NCBI GenBank assembly: GCA_008477525.1
Contig: SPDT01000005.1
Location: 4,526,001 to 4,590,000 of the forward strand
Direction: 5' to 3'
Origin: Hypomyces perniciosus
Lineage: Eukaryota; Ascomycota; Sordariomycetes; Hypocreales; Hypocreaceae
DNA: 64,000 nucleotides
Positions 9,051 to 20,344 of this stretch are shown here, one piece after another. A model generated the notes under the pieces. It ran no database searches and was not told where the DNA came from. It was given only the letters and a program-made list of their open reading frames with translations. How positions within the stretch are numbered: position 1 is the first letter of the stretch; each line of letters opens with the position of its first letter. Both the position numbers and the translations under genes were made by a program.

Positions 9051-12000
9051 CCGTCACGATGGACGTCCTCGAGAGGTGGGGGCGCCCCCCCTCGAGAACC
9101 ATCGTGGCGGGGGACTTCAATGCGATACACTGGACCTGGCAACCCGGCGGCAGGACCAACACCGCAGGAAACCAGGTGGAAGAATAGGCAGAAGGAGCGG
9201 GTCTCTCTCCCTCTCTCGTCGATACACTGACCAATCGTTACGGCAACACAATCGACTTAGTCTTTACCAATATAGCCGCCTAGACGGTGGTAGACAGACA
9301 ACTGGACACAGGGTCAGACCACTTCACACTTATCACTACTCTGCCAGACCTAACAGCCCCGCCAATAACCAAGGGCAAGCTCTACGTCCTGTTCGAATCC
9401 CTCCTAGACTTCAGCCAATTAATGCATAGCTATAAATCCTGCCTACTAGACCTAGACCCTAACAGTATTATATAAAAAGACTTAGATAGAGCGGCCCAAG
9501 CTTTATAAGACCTCTTTACTACTGCTATAACAGGGGCCGGCAAAAAAAGGCATTAAAACGGCCATAGCACACTATAGTGGGACCACAACTGCAGAGAGGC
9601 ATAAAGGGCAGTGATAGCGACCGCTGATATATCCGAGGAAAGAGAAGCTGCTGAGAAGACCCTGCGCATAACCGTCTTACGAAAGAAAGCAGCCCACTAG
9701 GACTCGATTATAGCCGCAGCAGGACTAGGTAGAGGCATATTCTAGGTAGCCAAGTAGAGGAAGGCCACTAACCGGTTTTAACTACCGCCTTTAATAGACA
9801 GGGACTGCTAGGTTATAGACCTAATAAATAGAGCTACCCTCCTGCAAAAGATAGTCCTTAAGTGCAGGGAAGTATCTAAGGATATTAATAACCCCTAGGA
9901 TTACCTGGTCTACCCCCTTAAAAATATTCTTTAAAATAAGGAACTAAGTAAAAAAGAAGTAATAAAAGCTACTACTAGAATAGGGAATACTGCCTTTAAA
10001 GCAGACAGGATCTCAGTAAAACTTCTTAAAATAGCCTAGCCAGCAGTCTATAACTTTATATATAAACTCTTTAAAAGATACTTAAAAATTAAATATTACC
10101 TAGCCCCTTTCTAAAACGCTAAAGTAACCTTTATACCTAAGCCAAATAAAGCAGACTACTTTAAGTATAAAGCTTAGCGGCTAATCTCACTTTTATTATA
10201 TATAGGTAAAGGCCTAGAGAGGCTATTAGCGCGAAGGATTGCAAGAGATACACTTAAGTATAGAGTGCTTTTAAGATAATACTTTAAAGCTTTGCCGAAA
10301 AAGAGCATTATAGACCTCCTCGCCTGCTTTATTTATAATATAAAACTAATACTCTTAAAGGGAGAGGAGGTATTAATCTTTACCTTTAATATCTTAAAAG
10401 CTTTTAATATTATAATAAAAAAACTGTATAACCCTTTAACTTAAAGAATAGGGATAGCTAGATCAGCTTACTAGATAAATAGAGTCTTTCCTAAGTAACT
10501 GTATAGTCTCTATCTAGAAAAGGGATAGCATTACCCTCCCCCGCAGTAAACTTAAATGCGGAACTCTTTAGGGATCCCCTTTTTTATTAATCTTATTTAT
10601 ACTATATATCGCCCTACTCCTGGGAACAGGATAGGCCAGCAATAAACACTTTAGCTATACAGACAACATCGCCTTCCTAGCTATAGGCCTTTATGCGGGC
10701 TATACTTTAATAATATTATAGAATAAACTAGACTAGGCAGTCTAGTAAGGTTAGGAAAATGCAATCTCTTTCGCTTTAAATAAAGCTAAACTCCTCTACT
10801 TTTATAAAAAACGCAGACCTAATCCTTAATACCCAGTAATACTAAAAGGAAAATAAGTTAACTTTAAAGAATATATAAAATAGCTTAGCATTATTCTTAA
10901 CCTTAAACTGTCATTTAAAAAATATATAGAGACCTAGGCAGGCAAGGCCTTAAAGACAGCCAACTTCCTAAAAAGCCTTAATAAACCTAAAAAGGCTCCC
11001 CCCCTAATACAGTAGCTATAGCGGCCAAAGCCTATATACTACCAGTCGCCCTATACAGTATAAAGGCATAGTAGCCTAGCTTAAAGAGAGAATCTAGGAG
11101 TAACTTTAGCAGGATAGTAAGTATAGGCGTCAATAACTTTACAGCAAAACTAAATAAAGCCTTTAAAACTGCAGCCCGCGCTATCTTTCCGGTCTAAAAG
11201 ACTACCCCTATCCCAGTACTTTACAGAAAGTCCGGCATCTTGCCTGCACTTACAGTTCTCGCCCAGGCAAAACTAAAAAATGCCGCCTAACTCGCAGGTC
11301 TAGACTATTTTTATCCATTAATTAACAGGATTAACAGACTAAACGCCTAGCTCCCTACAACTCGCCTATAAAGGACAGCTAGACTTATTGGCAGGTCTAT
11401 CCGGCCTACCCTCTTCGCCTATAAACCCTATTTCATTAAAGCCGGCCTAAACTTTAAGACACTCGGGAAGGAGGTAGCTATATAAAAGCACCTTAAACTA
11501 ATAGATTTACTGCTAGCCTTAACAGTAGTGGCTTACTTAAACAGCTTTTAACTTAACAGGAAAACTAAATAAAGAGCAGCAGTATACTATAAAGCTAAAG
11601 TCTATAAAGACTGCAGGCCACTTGCTAATACAGAGGTCTATAACGCAAAAGCTATAGGAGCTGCTAAAGCGATCAGAATAGCAGCCAGACTTACAAAAAA
11701 TAACCCCAAAATCAATAAAATATATATCTTTCAATAATATATTAATAGTTAAAGGCCTACTAGGCAAAGCCTTAACCTTATTATAAAAAGAGTTTATGCA
11801 ATTTTAATATATAGTAAAAGAGATATACCCCTATAAAGTATTTATTTCCTAGGTGCTAGGCTATAAAGATATATAAGGCAATAAAATGGTAAATAAACTA
11901 GTGAAAGAAGGGACAGCCTTTAACTTCCCCCTACAAAGCTAAAGTACTCTAGTATATATTAAGCGCTAGGCAAAAGCGGAAAGAAAAACCCTCTAAGAGA

Positions 12001-12507
12001 AATACTAAAAGGCAAACGCCTTAAAGAGCTATTAACTGTAAGACCTAAGGGCACCATTAAATCCCCCAGAACTAAAACTCCTTTAACCTATCTTATATAG
12101 GCTACTAGCAGAAAGGTCTAGTTATAGAGACTTTTAAAGCTACTATAACCGTTTTGGCCACAATACGCAATCCTATTGCAGATGCGGCTCCCCTAAGGAG
12201 CTGGGGCATTTTGCCGAATGCCGCACAATAAGGAGCTTCCTCCCTGAAATACCGAGAGGCGAGAGACCAGCTATGTACCTACTAGGACTTAAAGGGAGCA
12301 AGGCTTTTTAGAAGCTGGTAGAGGAGGTGAACCTATACGGCCCCTTTCTGCAAGATATAGATTGAGAATACACTAAAACTTTCCTTTATCTAGCGAAACG
12401 TAGCGAACAGGGTCTAGCCCCCTGGCTCCTATTAACCTATTGCCTAAACGAGGCTATTATACCTAGATACAGAGTGGTCGTAAATAGTAATAAAAAAAAT
12501 AAAAAAA
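9051..12507 (+). mobile_element. LINE 1: 5'-truncated, RIP-damaged Tad1-like non-LTR retrotransposon
   Basis: Ordered remnants of one ORF2 polyprotein can be read through many stops. An apurinic-type endonuclease part (GDFNAIHW near 9110, SDH box as TGSDHFTL near 9310) is followed by reverse transcriptase: TFNILKAFN near 10380 where relatives have a D..GAFD motif, and YTDNIAF near 10650 where YADD is expected. An RNase H part (VYNAKAIG near 11635, WVLGYKDI near 11850) and a terminal zinc knuckle (CRCGSP..GHFAEC near 12180) complete it. Most stops are TAG standing for Trp, as in IF-stop-VAK-stop-RKATNRF-stop, the expected result of RIP. The catalytic second Asp of the RT box is Asn. The element ends in an A-rich tail and is flanked by perfect 14-bp duplications. 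It lacks ORF1 and the first part of the endonuclease, so it was 5'-truncated on insertion. Confidence 0.92.
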
Positions 12508-12521
12508 AAGTGTTTATTAAT
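12508..12521. repeat. Target-site duplication, right copy, LINE 1
   Basis: AAGTGTTTATTAAT, identical to 9037-9050, directly after the A-rich tail. Confidence 0.9.
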
Positions 12522-13980
12522 AAATTACTACTTCGTACTGCGTACTTCGTAATAGTTCGCAGCTTAGCCGCCCGGGCTCATACGTGGCTGACTAGCCTTT
12601 GTAAGTGGCTTGAAGAAGTGTGGACGCTTTTCATCAGTCAGCTCCGGAGTACGAAGTACTATTATAAAATTCCAGGGACTAGAATGAGCTTCTCTCTCGT
12701 TGAGGCGGATCCAGTCCTGCAATCCTGCACAGGAAAGGGTCTTATCGGCATCAGAGGCAGCCTCGGGAACCAGTTCGACTTCAAAATCGGTGGCGTTTCG
12801 GACCCCAACAATGTCATTTGCGGAACATTCAACTTTTATCTCCAGGCCCAGCTTCTCAAGTTTTCCCCGACAATTAGCATTAGAGGCCGTTTACGATGCG
12901 ATACTTCCTCCGACGCCGACCCTTTCAAAATAGTCGGAATAAGTGCCCATCTTGATAAACAGTCTCCAGATAGCCAGCATCAGTCCCTGAGGACCGCACC
13001 GTCTTTGACGTTCTCCGACCCCATGTTTGGTGGACAACTTGCCACCCCCGTGGAGTGCGATCTCAGCAACCTCAGGTCTTGAATGGTGTGGGACCATATG
13101 ACCAATGTACGAAACCTCTGAAAGAAGTGACATTTTAATGCCATTCTAATCAATATATAGCATTGGATAGAGATATTGTATCTGGACTTTTTTTTTCTGT
13201 CTTTTTTTTGTTTTTGGTTTTTCGGTTTGCTCGACGAATTTAGAAGTCTTGGGTCTCTTATATGCATGCAAGGAAGGGCACACATAGCATACGGTGTAAA
13301 GTTAAAGTGTGGTTCAACTCACATTTTGACTGCTCTCAATAAATGTAGTTGACCCTCCTGTCTCCTCGAAAGCCCATTAGTACATTGTGATGACCACGTT
13401 CAAATCAACGCTTGCTGTCGTCGGCTTGTAATCCCTCGCTTCGTAGCACGTGGGTTATTGTTTGTGCGTTCTAACAAGATGGGGCATTCTTTTTTCCCCC
13501 AATAGCGTGTAGCTACCGAACCAAACTATGCTAGGCATCCAACAACCACCATTCAGGTGCTGGAACCTGAAGGAATGCAAGACCTGCCTCATTTGTCAAA
13601 CAGCTTAAACGCTATGCATGAAAGGAGAAGTTGCCAGCTTAGACAAATTTGGATACGGATTTCCATAGACACAAGATTCTCACAATGAACCCAAAAGAGC
13701 ATCTGCCCCAGCAATGTTCGTATTGGCAAGCCCACTTACGGGATGCAGGTAAGATATTACTCCACATCACTACATACCGTTGTAGCATGTCTATAAGTTG
13801 TGATTCCGAGACTCTGACTAACATAGCGAACGTGAAATGTATATAAGTGTAGGCTTTCGTCCTCTTGAATCCATTGTCTCACCGGTCAACACTCCAATAC
13901 TTCAATAACAAGACCAATCAAACTCACAACAACCCAAAAAACCCTTTCACTTCCCCTTTCACCTCCAATCCACCTTCAAG
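12522..13980. other. Intergenic 1.4 kb with two opposing unproven reading frames
   Basis: A plus frame from the ATG at 12684 to 13082 (133 codons) overlaps a minus frame running from 13133 to about 12650 with a single TAA. Neither shows a known domain and at most one can be real. The end nearest 13981 is the promoter of the RlpA-like gene, with TATATAAG at 13840-13847. Confidence 0.45.
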
Positions 13981-14511
13981 ATGCAACTTTCACTTGCTAT
14001 TGCTGCCCTTGCGCTGGCTTTCACTGCCTCTGCTGCCCCTGCCACTGCTGTTCCTGCCGGCGACATCGACTCTACAGGCCCTGACAACTCTACGGTCATT
14101 GATCCCGACTCTTCAGATTCTGACGTCAACGACGCGGCTGCCAAGGTCTCCGGCTACAACACCCCTGGCTCTATCTTCAGGTTCGGATCAGCATCCGCCT
14201 GCCGCCAGATTTTATGGCAAGGTGGTGCCTGTGGTCTCAGCACCTACTTCGCCAATAAGGTTGATCCAAACATGCCCCTTATTGCTTTTCCCTCCCGCAT
14301 CTTCGACAAGTATGGCTCGGCTCAGCACAACAGCCTCTGTGCCAGGGTCATCACCATGACCTACAAGGGTGTCACCCGACGGGCCGTGGTTGCCGACGAA
14401 AACACTAGCAATGAGCAGTCTATCGATATGTGCCTGGATATGTGGCAGGCTTTCGGTGGCCGCGATAACGACGGCACCATTATCAAGCCTTTTACTTGGT
14501 CCATTGCGTAA
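13981..14511 (+). CDS. Secreted RlpA-like double-psi beta-barrel protein
   Basis: A single exon of 176 aa. Residues 1-18 are a signal peptide ending at an Ala-x-Ala site (TASA/AP). A short acidic spacer is followed by a barrel domain of about 110 residues: four cysteines (ACRQIL, GACGLST, LCARV, MCLDM), a TYKGVTRRAVVAD strand and the closing motif GTIIKPFTWSIA, where cerato-platanin/expansin-like and RlpA-like barrels typically end in I.W. The family includes wall-associated and plant- or insect-facing secreted proteins. No catalytic Asp-His pair is obvious, so a binding role is as likely as enzymatic activity. The TATATAAG box lies 134 bp upstream. Function beyond the fold is not inferable. 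Confidence 0.82.
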   Translation: MQLSLAIAALALAFTASAAPATAVPAGDIDSTGPDNSTVIDPDSSDSDVNDAAAKVSGYNTPGSIFRFGSASACRQILWQGGACGLSTYFANKVDPNMPLIAFPSRIFDKYGSAQHNSLCARVITMTYKGVTRRAVVADENTSNEQSIDMCLDMWQAFGGRDNDGTIIKPFTWSIA

Positions 14512-17500
14512 AGGGATGCCAGAAATGGGCGGGCGGTTGAGCAGGCCGTGATTATAAATAAGCTACTGGATTTCGATGTATAAGTGTGTTGGCTCACAAT
14601 CCTGTACATCTAAGTTAGTGCTGCCTGAGACAGAATTCATGAACTTCCTTCTCCTGTATAATTGTGTGTATCTTGCTATAACCCTATCCATGTGACTGCC
14701 TACCTCGTCTTAGTTGAGTGTTTAGGAAGTTGACCATAAAAACCCGCACATTAAGCCCACACATCTGAATTTCTTAAATTGATCCAGACAATCCCAATCG
14801 GAGGCAAAATTTATCAGATGCCTTATTAGTTGGATTCCGCGGGTGTGTAGACATCCTTAGGCTGCGCCGTTATCGGTGCCAAGTCAATTCCTACCATTAC
14901 CGTAAGCATAATGACCTGACAGTGGTGTCCTAAAAAAGTCAATTATATAGCACAAATATAGGATACATAGAACAAGTGGAACTTGAGCCTAAGTAGCGAG
15001 ACAATAAATTAAAGAGGCGTGCAGTTTGATATCAAATAATCCCGAGATGGGGATGAATGTAACCATGTGACAAGGCTAATATCCCATTTAGGAAACCGTG
15101 TGGATACAATACTCAACTGCAGTCCCCAGCTTTACGCCACAAGATATCACATGATGAATGTGGGTTAAGGCAGTGAGGCAGCTTGGCTGCAATACTTTTG
15201 CTTGCTAACTACCATCTTCAAGTTCGCAGGGTAGGTACGTGTAGGCAAGTGAGGATTGATTAGACCACAACTAGCCACATTTCACGTTCTCCAGATACCC
15301 ACAGCATACACATTCTTTGAAATACTTGAACTCAGCCTCCAGTTTGTTGACTGGATTTGGACATAGATGGAAGCCTAAGATAAAGGCCAGATGTGAGAAG
15401 TCGCATCATCAAAACTAAGAGGGTACGGGCGATCGATCATTCATCTTCAAGTGTGTAGATATAAAGTGTTGCCATCATAAGAAGAAATATGACTCTGTGG
15501 TCGTCTGAATGGTCACTACGGGCTCCCTGGCAAATTAAATGATTGTATGACATTTATATATAGCACTGAATAGAATGTTCAGGTAACTCATTTTGCCGTT
15601 GGGCGATCTGTATATATATAGTTTATCAAGGATGAAGAAGTTGTCTCTACCTGTAAAGGTAGACTGCTAGAGTACACGGCTTATTGCCAGCAGTTTGAGC
15701 AGATTTCCGGCAAAGCCAATAGTCAGATTACTGTAGTGGTGGTGCTCTTGAATAGGGTGGATGCTATCGAGTCCGGTTCTACTAAACCAGCTATTATGGA
15801 AATGGTTTTACGATGGATGATAAATAAGGTGAACAAGGAAGCCTAAATCCTTTGATATCGAAAACCAAGATTTCTTTTTGAATCATGGACAACCCTGTCG
15901 CTTCAAGAAGGGAGCTCAATCCTGATTCTCCACTTGGACAAAATCACAGAGTTCGTGGATGCAGATCGGACATGAGGTGAGTAAGATATTGAGACTCGAC
16001 AATGAGACATTCCAAAGATCACAAGGCTGATGGTTCTGCACGATCCTTAGCCAAGCCATTATACGAGACTGAGCGGTCACTGTGGCTTGTGTTAACAAAA
16101 CGGGCGCAGCGAATACGGTCTGACTTATGTGTGGATCCCGCCCTCTTGACATGTAACTCATTAGTCTCTAGCTATTTATCCATTCCTAATGCACGCCCTT
16201 TTAAAGCATATTCTTTTCGTATTAACTTGTTCTTATCATAATCAAGTTCCTTCGAATCCTGTTATAATTAGCGCCATAACTACTGGAGTCGGTGTGTACA
16301 CGCTTTTTACGTATACTTCTCCTGACAGTGTGGCAAGACGAATAACACTTGAAGAAGGCTCTCCTACCTATAGTTTCTTTATGCAAAAGGAGGTTGGAGG
16401 AAACTTGAAGGTGTTAACGGGGAAGAGCTAGCTACTCAGCAAGAGGTTGGCCAACTACATTGGACTCACCGGACTACCAGACATTGCTTACTGTTAGGTA
16501 ATGATTTCCCCACTATTCACAGGTCTTTGCTGTGCCAAAATGGACCCGTAGAAGTACTCATTGTCATGACGCCATAATGAGCGTATCATCGATTCCCATT
16601 ATGACCCATCTGGATGTCATCCTTCAGCCAATAAGAGGATAAAGATAGTACCGACAGCAGGTTTCATCCATGAAAGGCACAGCTGGATGTGACAGAGCCA
16701 TATTATTGGTGCCCACACTGGCAGGGAATGTATATGGGATTTGACTTAATGATCACCAAAGGCAGACGGGAAAGTCCGCCACTGGAATCGACAAAGGCAT
16801 CTGCCGACAGACGCTTTCCCACGCAGATCGAATCTTCCATTGTGATTGGTTTGGTTTCAAATCAGCTGCCATATGCCGGCACTGACCACGGATTAGATCG
16901 TTGGACAGTAGCCATCCAGACTACAGCCCGTGATGCATGTCTCAGACGGCACGAGTTCTAGACTGTCCGTTACAAGCAGCTCTGAAACCGCCCCCATTGC
17001 GATGGAGTCAGACCTGCTGATAGACACTAGTACTAGTATACCGAGATTCACTCTCGATTGGTCGAAACCTTGAGAGTCTATTCTGCGGGCACCAGTCTCA
17101 CAAATCCCATTCCCCTCCGTGAGCTGCCTCTTAGTCTTCAGAAGACGCTTGGTTTGTGGCGTGGGAATTGCTTCAGCTCGGTAAACTAGCAACGAGCAGT
17201 GGCGCAGCTGAGACACTCTCGCATGCCATCACTTTGTCACATCACAGGTCGATAGGCAGAGAAAGACGCAACACTCTGTACATGTACGCGGTTGGCCGTA
17301 TAGCTCTCTCTGGATGCCTTCACTCGACCATTTGTAGCCATTCAGTTACTTTCTTGGAGGTTTGAACAAGCGCTGGTGGCTGCGGGGGCTGCGATATCCC
17401 TCCTGTGGGAAATCGATAGTCTGAAAGCAGCACGCCTCATTGTAATTATCGTGAGTAACTGACATCTCAATTGTTGCTTCAAGATAATAAACATCAACAC

Positions 17501-17662
17501 TGCAACTCTCAGGACTATGTCGCGAGTATATATAGAGCCTGAGACTCCCTCCCAACATCCTCATCTAAGCATTCGAGCAAACACATCAACGAACTGGCAC
17601 TATCTGACCAAGTCTTCTCCTACTACCATCCTCAATTCACTACTTATCATCATCCCATCATC
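14512..17662. other. Gene-poor 3.1 kb with coding-like fragments
   Basis: No full gene is supported. Fragments that look coded: an open segment 15622-15846 without a start (see findings); a small frame 16189-16431 (ATG, 80 codons) with a hydrophobic N-terminus; and an ATG at about 15882 reading to a GTGAGTAAG donor near 15975. The end holds the promoter of the next gene, with TATATATA at 17527-17534. Confidence 0.45.
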
Positions 17663-18892
17663 ATGCCAAATGCATACCAAGACTACGGCGAGCTCAGAGT
17701 CACCTTGACCTCCGCCTATGACTGGGTCTACGACGACGCGGGCGCTGGCTCTAACCGAGATGTTACCTTCTGGCACCCCAAGTCTCAAGGTGACCTTCGA
17801 CCCTTGGGCTCCATTGGTATTGGCGGCTACGGCGATCAAGTCAATGGCAAGCGAGCAACGCTCTTGATCGGACCAAATGGCACCAATTCTGGAGACAAGC
17901 CTGCCTTTGCGTCGCCTACTGGGTTCAACCAGGTCTGGAACGATGGTGGCAGTGGTGGTGATCACGATGGTACCATCTGGCGACCTGTCGCTCCGTCTGG
18001 ATACAGGGCCTTGGGTGACGTTGCCTGGGGTGGCTACAACCAGCCTCCGGTGAACGTCATCTGGTGCGTGCGAGAGAATCTCACTTCTCAGACGGCTGTG
18101 TTGGCAGACGGGTCATTGTGGGACGACGGAGGTTCTGGAGCGAACATGAACGTTTCTTGCTGGGAGGTATACCCATCTTCCGCCGGTCTCAATGGAAGTG
18201 AGAATATTCCTCTCTTGACAGACTGCTTCCTGGCCTATGAAGACTATGGAAAGCCCGACTTCATTCCCTACGTGCCTGTCTTGAAGATTCCCAACGCCTT
18301 CAAGGACTTCAGTACCCCTCCGCCAAAGATCACGCCAACCACCATACCGACCAAGGGCAAGAGTTACAACGACATCATACAATGCAGCGTCACGTTGCCT
18401 TTCACGGCGTACTTCCCGCCCACGGATAATAGATGTGTCAAGAACATCAGCAACCCCTTCTGCACACTGAGCAGGTCAGTCTCATGGATAGCAGAGGCCG
18501 TGTGGTGGAACGAAGGCCGGGAATCCTTTGAGCGCTCGCATGAGGTCAAGTATGGCGTTTCCAAGACGCAGAGCCAGGAAATGGAACACACCGTGGGCAT
18601 CTCAGTTTCGGCCAGCTCCGGCATCGGTCTTTCGGAGTTGAGCGTCACTCTGAACTACCAGTTCACATCGAGGGAATCGTCCTCGCACACAGAATTCACT
18701 GAAGAGACGATCAGCGAGACGAAGAAGGTGGCTCCTGGTGAAGCTGTTGTTCTGTTCTGCCAGCGCATCAACTTCAAGGGTACGCGTGCCGATGGCTCCG
18801 TTATGAGCGACAACAATGTCTTGGCTGCCAACACACTCTACTTTACCGCATGCGATCTTCCTAAGGACTTTTCGCCACAGAAATTGGTGTGA
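17663..18892 (+). CDS. Vps62-like N-terminal repeats with beta-rich, pore-former-like C-terminal domain
   Basis: Single exon, 409 aa, no signal peptide. Residues 1 to about 165 hold repeated units of the type W-x-D-x-G-S/A-G followed by W/F-x-P and LG-x-x-x-G-GY (VYDDAGAGSNRDVTFWHP, WNDGGSGGDHDGTIWRP, WDDGGSGANMNVSCWEVY), the pattern of the Vps62/DUF946 family. From about 225 the protein becomes rich in alternating Ser/Thr beta strands (GVSKTQSQEMEHTVGIS, SSSHTEFTEETISETKKV). That profile is shared by aerolysin-like beta-pore-forming proteins and by some insecticidal proteins of bacteria and fungi. Whether it forms pores is inference; no activity is claimed. The gene is complete and unbroken, with a TATA box 129 bp upstream. 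It stands alone among non-coding DNA. Confidence 0.75.
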   Translation: MPNAYQDYGELRVTLTSAYDWVYDDAGAGSNRDVTFWHPKSQGDLRPLGSIGIGGYGDQVNGKRATLLIGPNGTNSGDKPAFASPTGFNQVWNDGGSGGDHDGTIWRPVAPSGYRALGDVAWGGYNQPPVNVIWCVRENLTSQTAVLADGSLWDDGGSGANMNVSCWEVYPSSAGLNGSENIPLLTDCFLAYEDYGKPDFIPYVPVLKIPNAFKDFSTPPPKITPTTIPTKGKSYNDIIQCSVTLPFTAYFPPTDNRCVKNISNPFCTLSRSVSWIAEAVWWNEGRESFERSHEVKYGVSKTQSQEMEHTVGISVSASSGIGLSELSVTLNYQFTSRESSSHTEFTEETISETKKVAPGEAVVLFCQRINFKGTRADGSVMSDNNVLAANTLYFTACDLPKDFSPQKLV

Positions 18893-20344
18893 TGATGATC
18901 TGTTGAAGGCCAAGGATAGGGACAAATTTTGACTGTGAGCTGTTTGTGAAGCGCAAGACTGTATCCCTTCATTTCTCGAGGCACGCTGGAGCCTCAGCCT
19001 GTCATTTCCTGTCATCAGCCTTGATTCGTCATTCTTCAGCATCTCAAGATTTTGGTCGTATCCTAGCTAGCTGTTATGTCCACTATTTTGCTTAAACCCA
19101 GTCTGTTAGGAAATTTTCTGTTCTGCAAGTGTTCTGTGATGCCTGATTACAAAATTCCGAGTGCGGGAGAGGGGAGTGTTAAAGCACACATGCAGTTATC
19201 TTTTTTGACCTAACAATTTTTTACCGCAACTCAATTTTGTGACATGGCTAATAGTATCAGGGAAATACTATATTATGCCGTCTTGTGGGAGCATCTCTAA
19301 ACAGGGGATGCCATCGCGATGTCTTTCCTCCCTACTCCGTAATCTCAGCACATGTAGTATTCCAATTACCGTCTTGGATCACGATAGAGTGGTGGAGCAT
19401 ATGAATAAGCATTATGCAGAATACGGGCATTACGAAGTGCTGGATCCTAATATGTGATACAGCATCGTGCCGCCGCGGTGCCTGTAGCTTTGATAGGTCA
19501 AAGCCGGGGTTCGAGACACGACGAAGCTGGATAGTGCAGAGACTACTCGTATCGAGTCGGATGTCATAATCATGGGGTCCGGGTAATGATTGCATGCAGA
19601 TCCGTGCGGCACACGGCATATGAAGCGAGATGTGGTCTCGATGCAGAATTGAGGTGGCATTGCGGCATTTCTGCAAGACTCTACTCCGTAGCATTGGAAC
19701 ATTAAAGTCCTCATTACATGGGATGAGTGAGTGGGCGATGTCTGCCGGAAACCATACAAGGTGCGATTAGGCCGTTGCTTCTCGTGAGACTTCTGAGTCA
19801 CACATATACTATAGTGGCAAGAATTGCAACGTCCAAGCTATGGCGATTGAAGGCCATTTATTGATGTGCCAAGTGTCTTGACAATGTTGGCAAACAAGGA
19901 TCGATATGCAGGCTAATATCTCGAGTGCTTCTTAACCTTAGGGATACTGTGGAGTGCTGCGATACGAGTGGAGAATGCAGGGTTCCTTGAATCTGTAGTC
20001 AGCAATGCAGCGATGCATATACAGAAACTCCAGAAGTCTCGAAGTTCGCACCTAAATGGAAGGGACAACGTCCACAGAGTAGTATCAAAGAAGACCACAA
20101 ATCAGCGGCTCATGACTGCAACCACGAAGAAGCAATCTGAAAGAGAGATGATGGATATTAAGATGTCTTCTTTCAGCATCAATAGATGAAGAATTTAAAC
20201 GATTAGTCAGCAATAATAAGCTCTAGGCTCTGATTGACCATATCATTATCTTCAGCTATGTGGTCTCGACATGCCACGTAGACTAATTTTGATTCTGCAA
20301 TTCCCTCATCCTCAAGAAGTCAGACCGTTAATACTACCAACACA
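18893..20344. other. Intergenic 1.45 kb; no gene seen
   Basis: Short frames on both strands lack domains. The sequence before 20345 is the promoter of the SDR gene. Confidence 0.5.

Noticed and set aside
9027..9475. Stand-alone genes in the first part of LINE 1
   Set aside because: The frames are pieces of the LINE endonuclease and its shadows, within the 14-bp-bounded element.
12474..13082. 202-codon plus frame starting in the LINE 1 tail
   Set aside because: Its first codons translate the A-rich tail and the target duplication, so the stated start cannot be original; the remainder has no recognised domain and is opposed by a minus frame.
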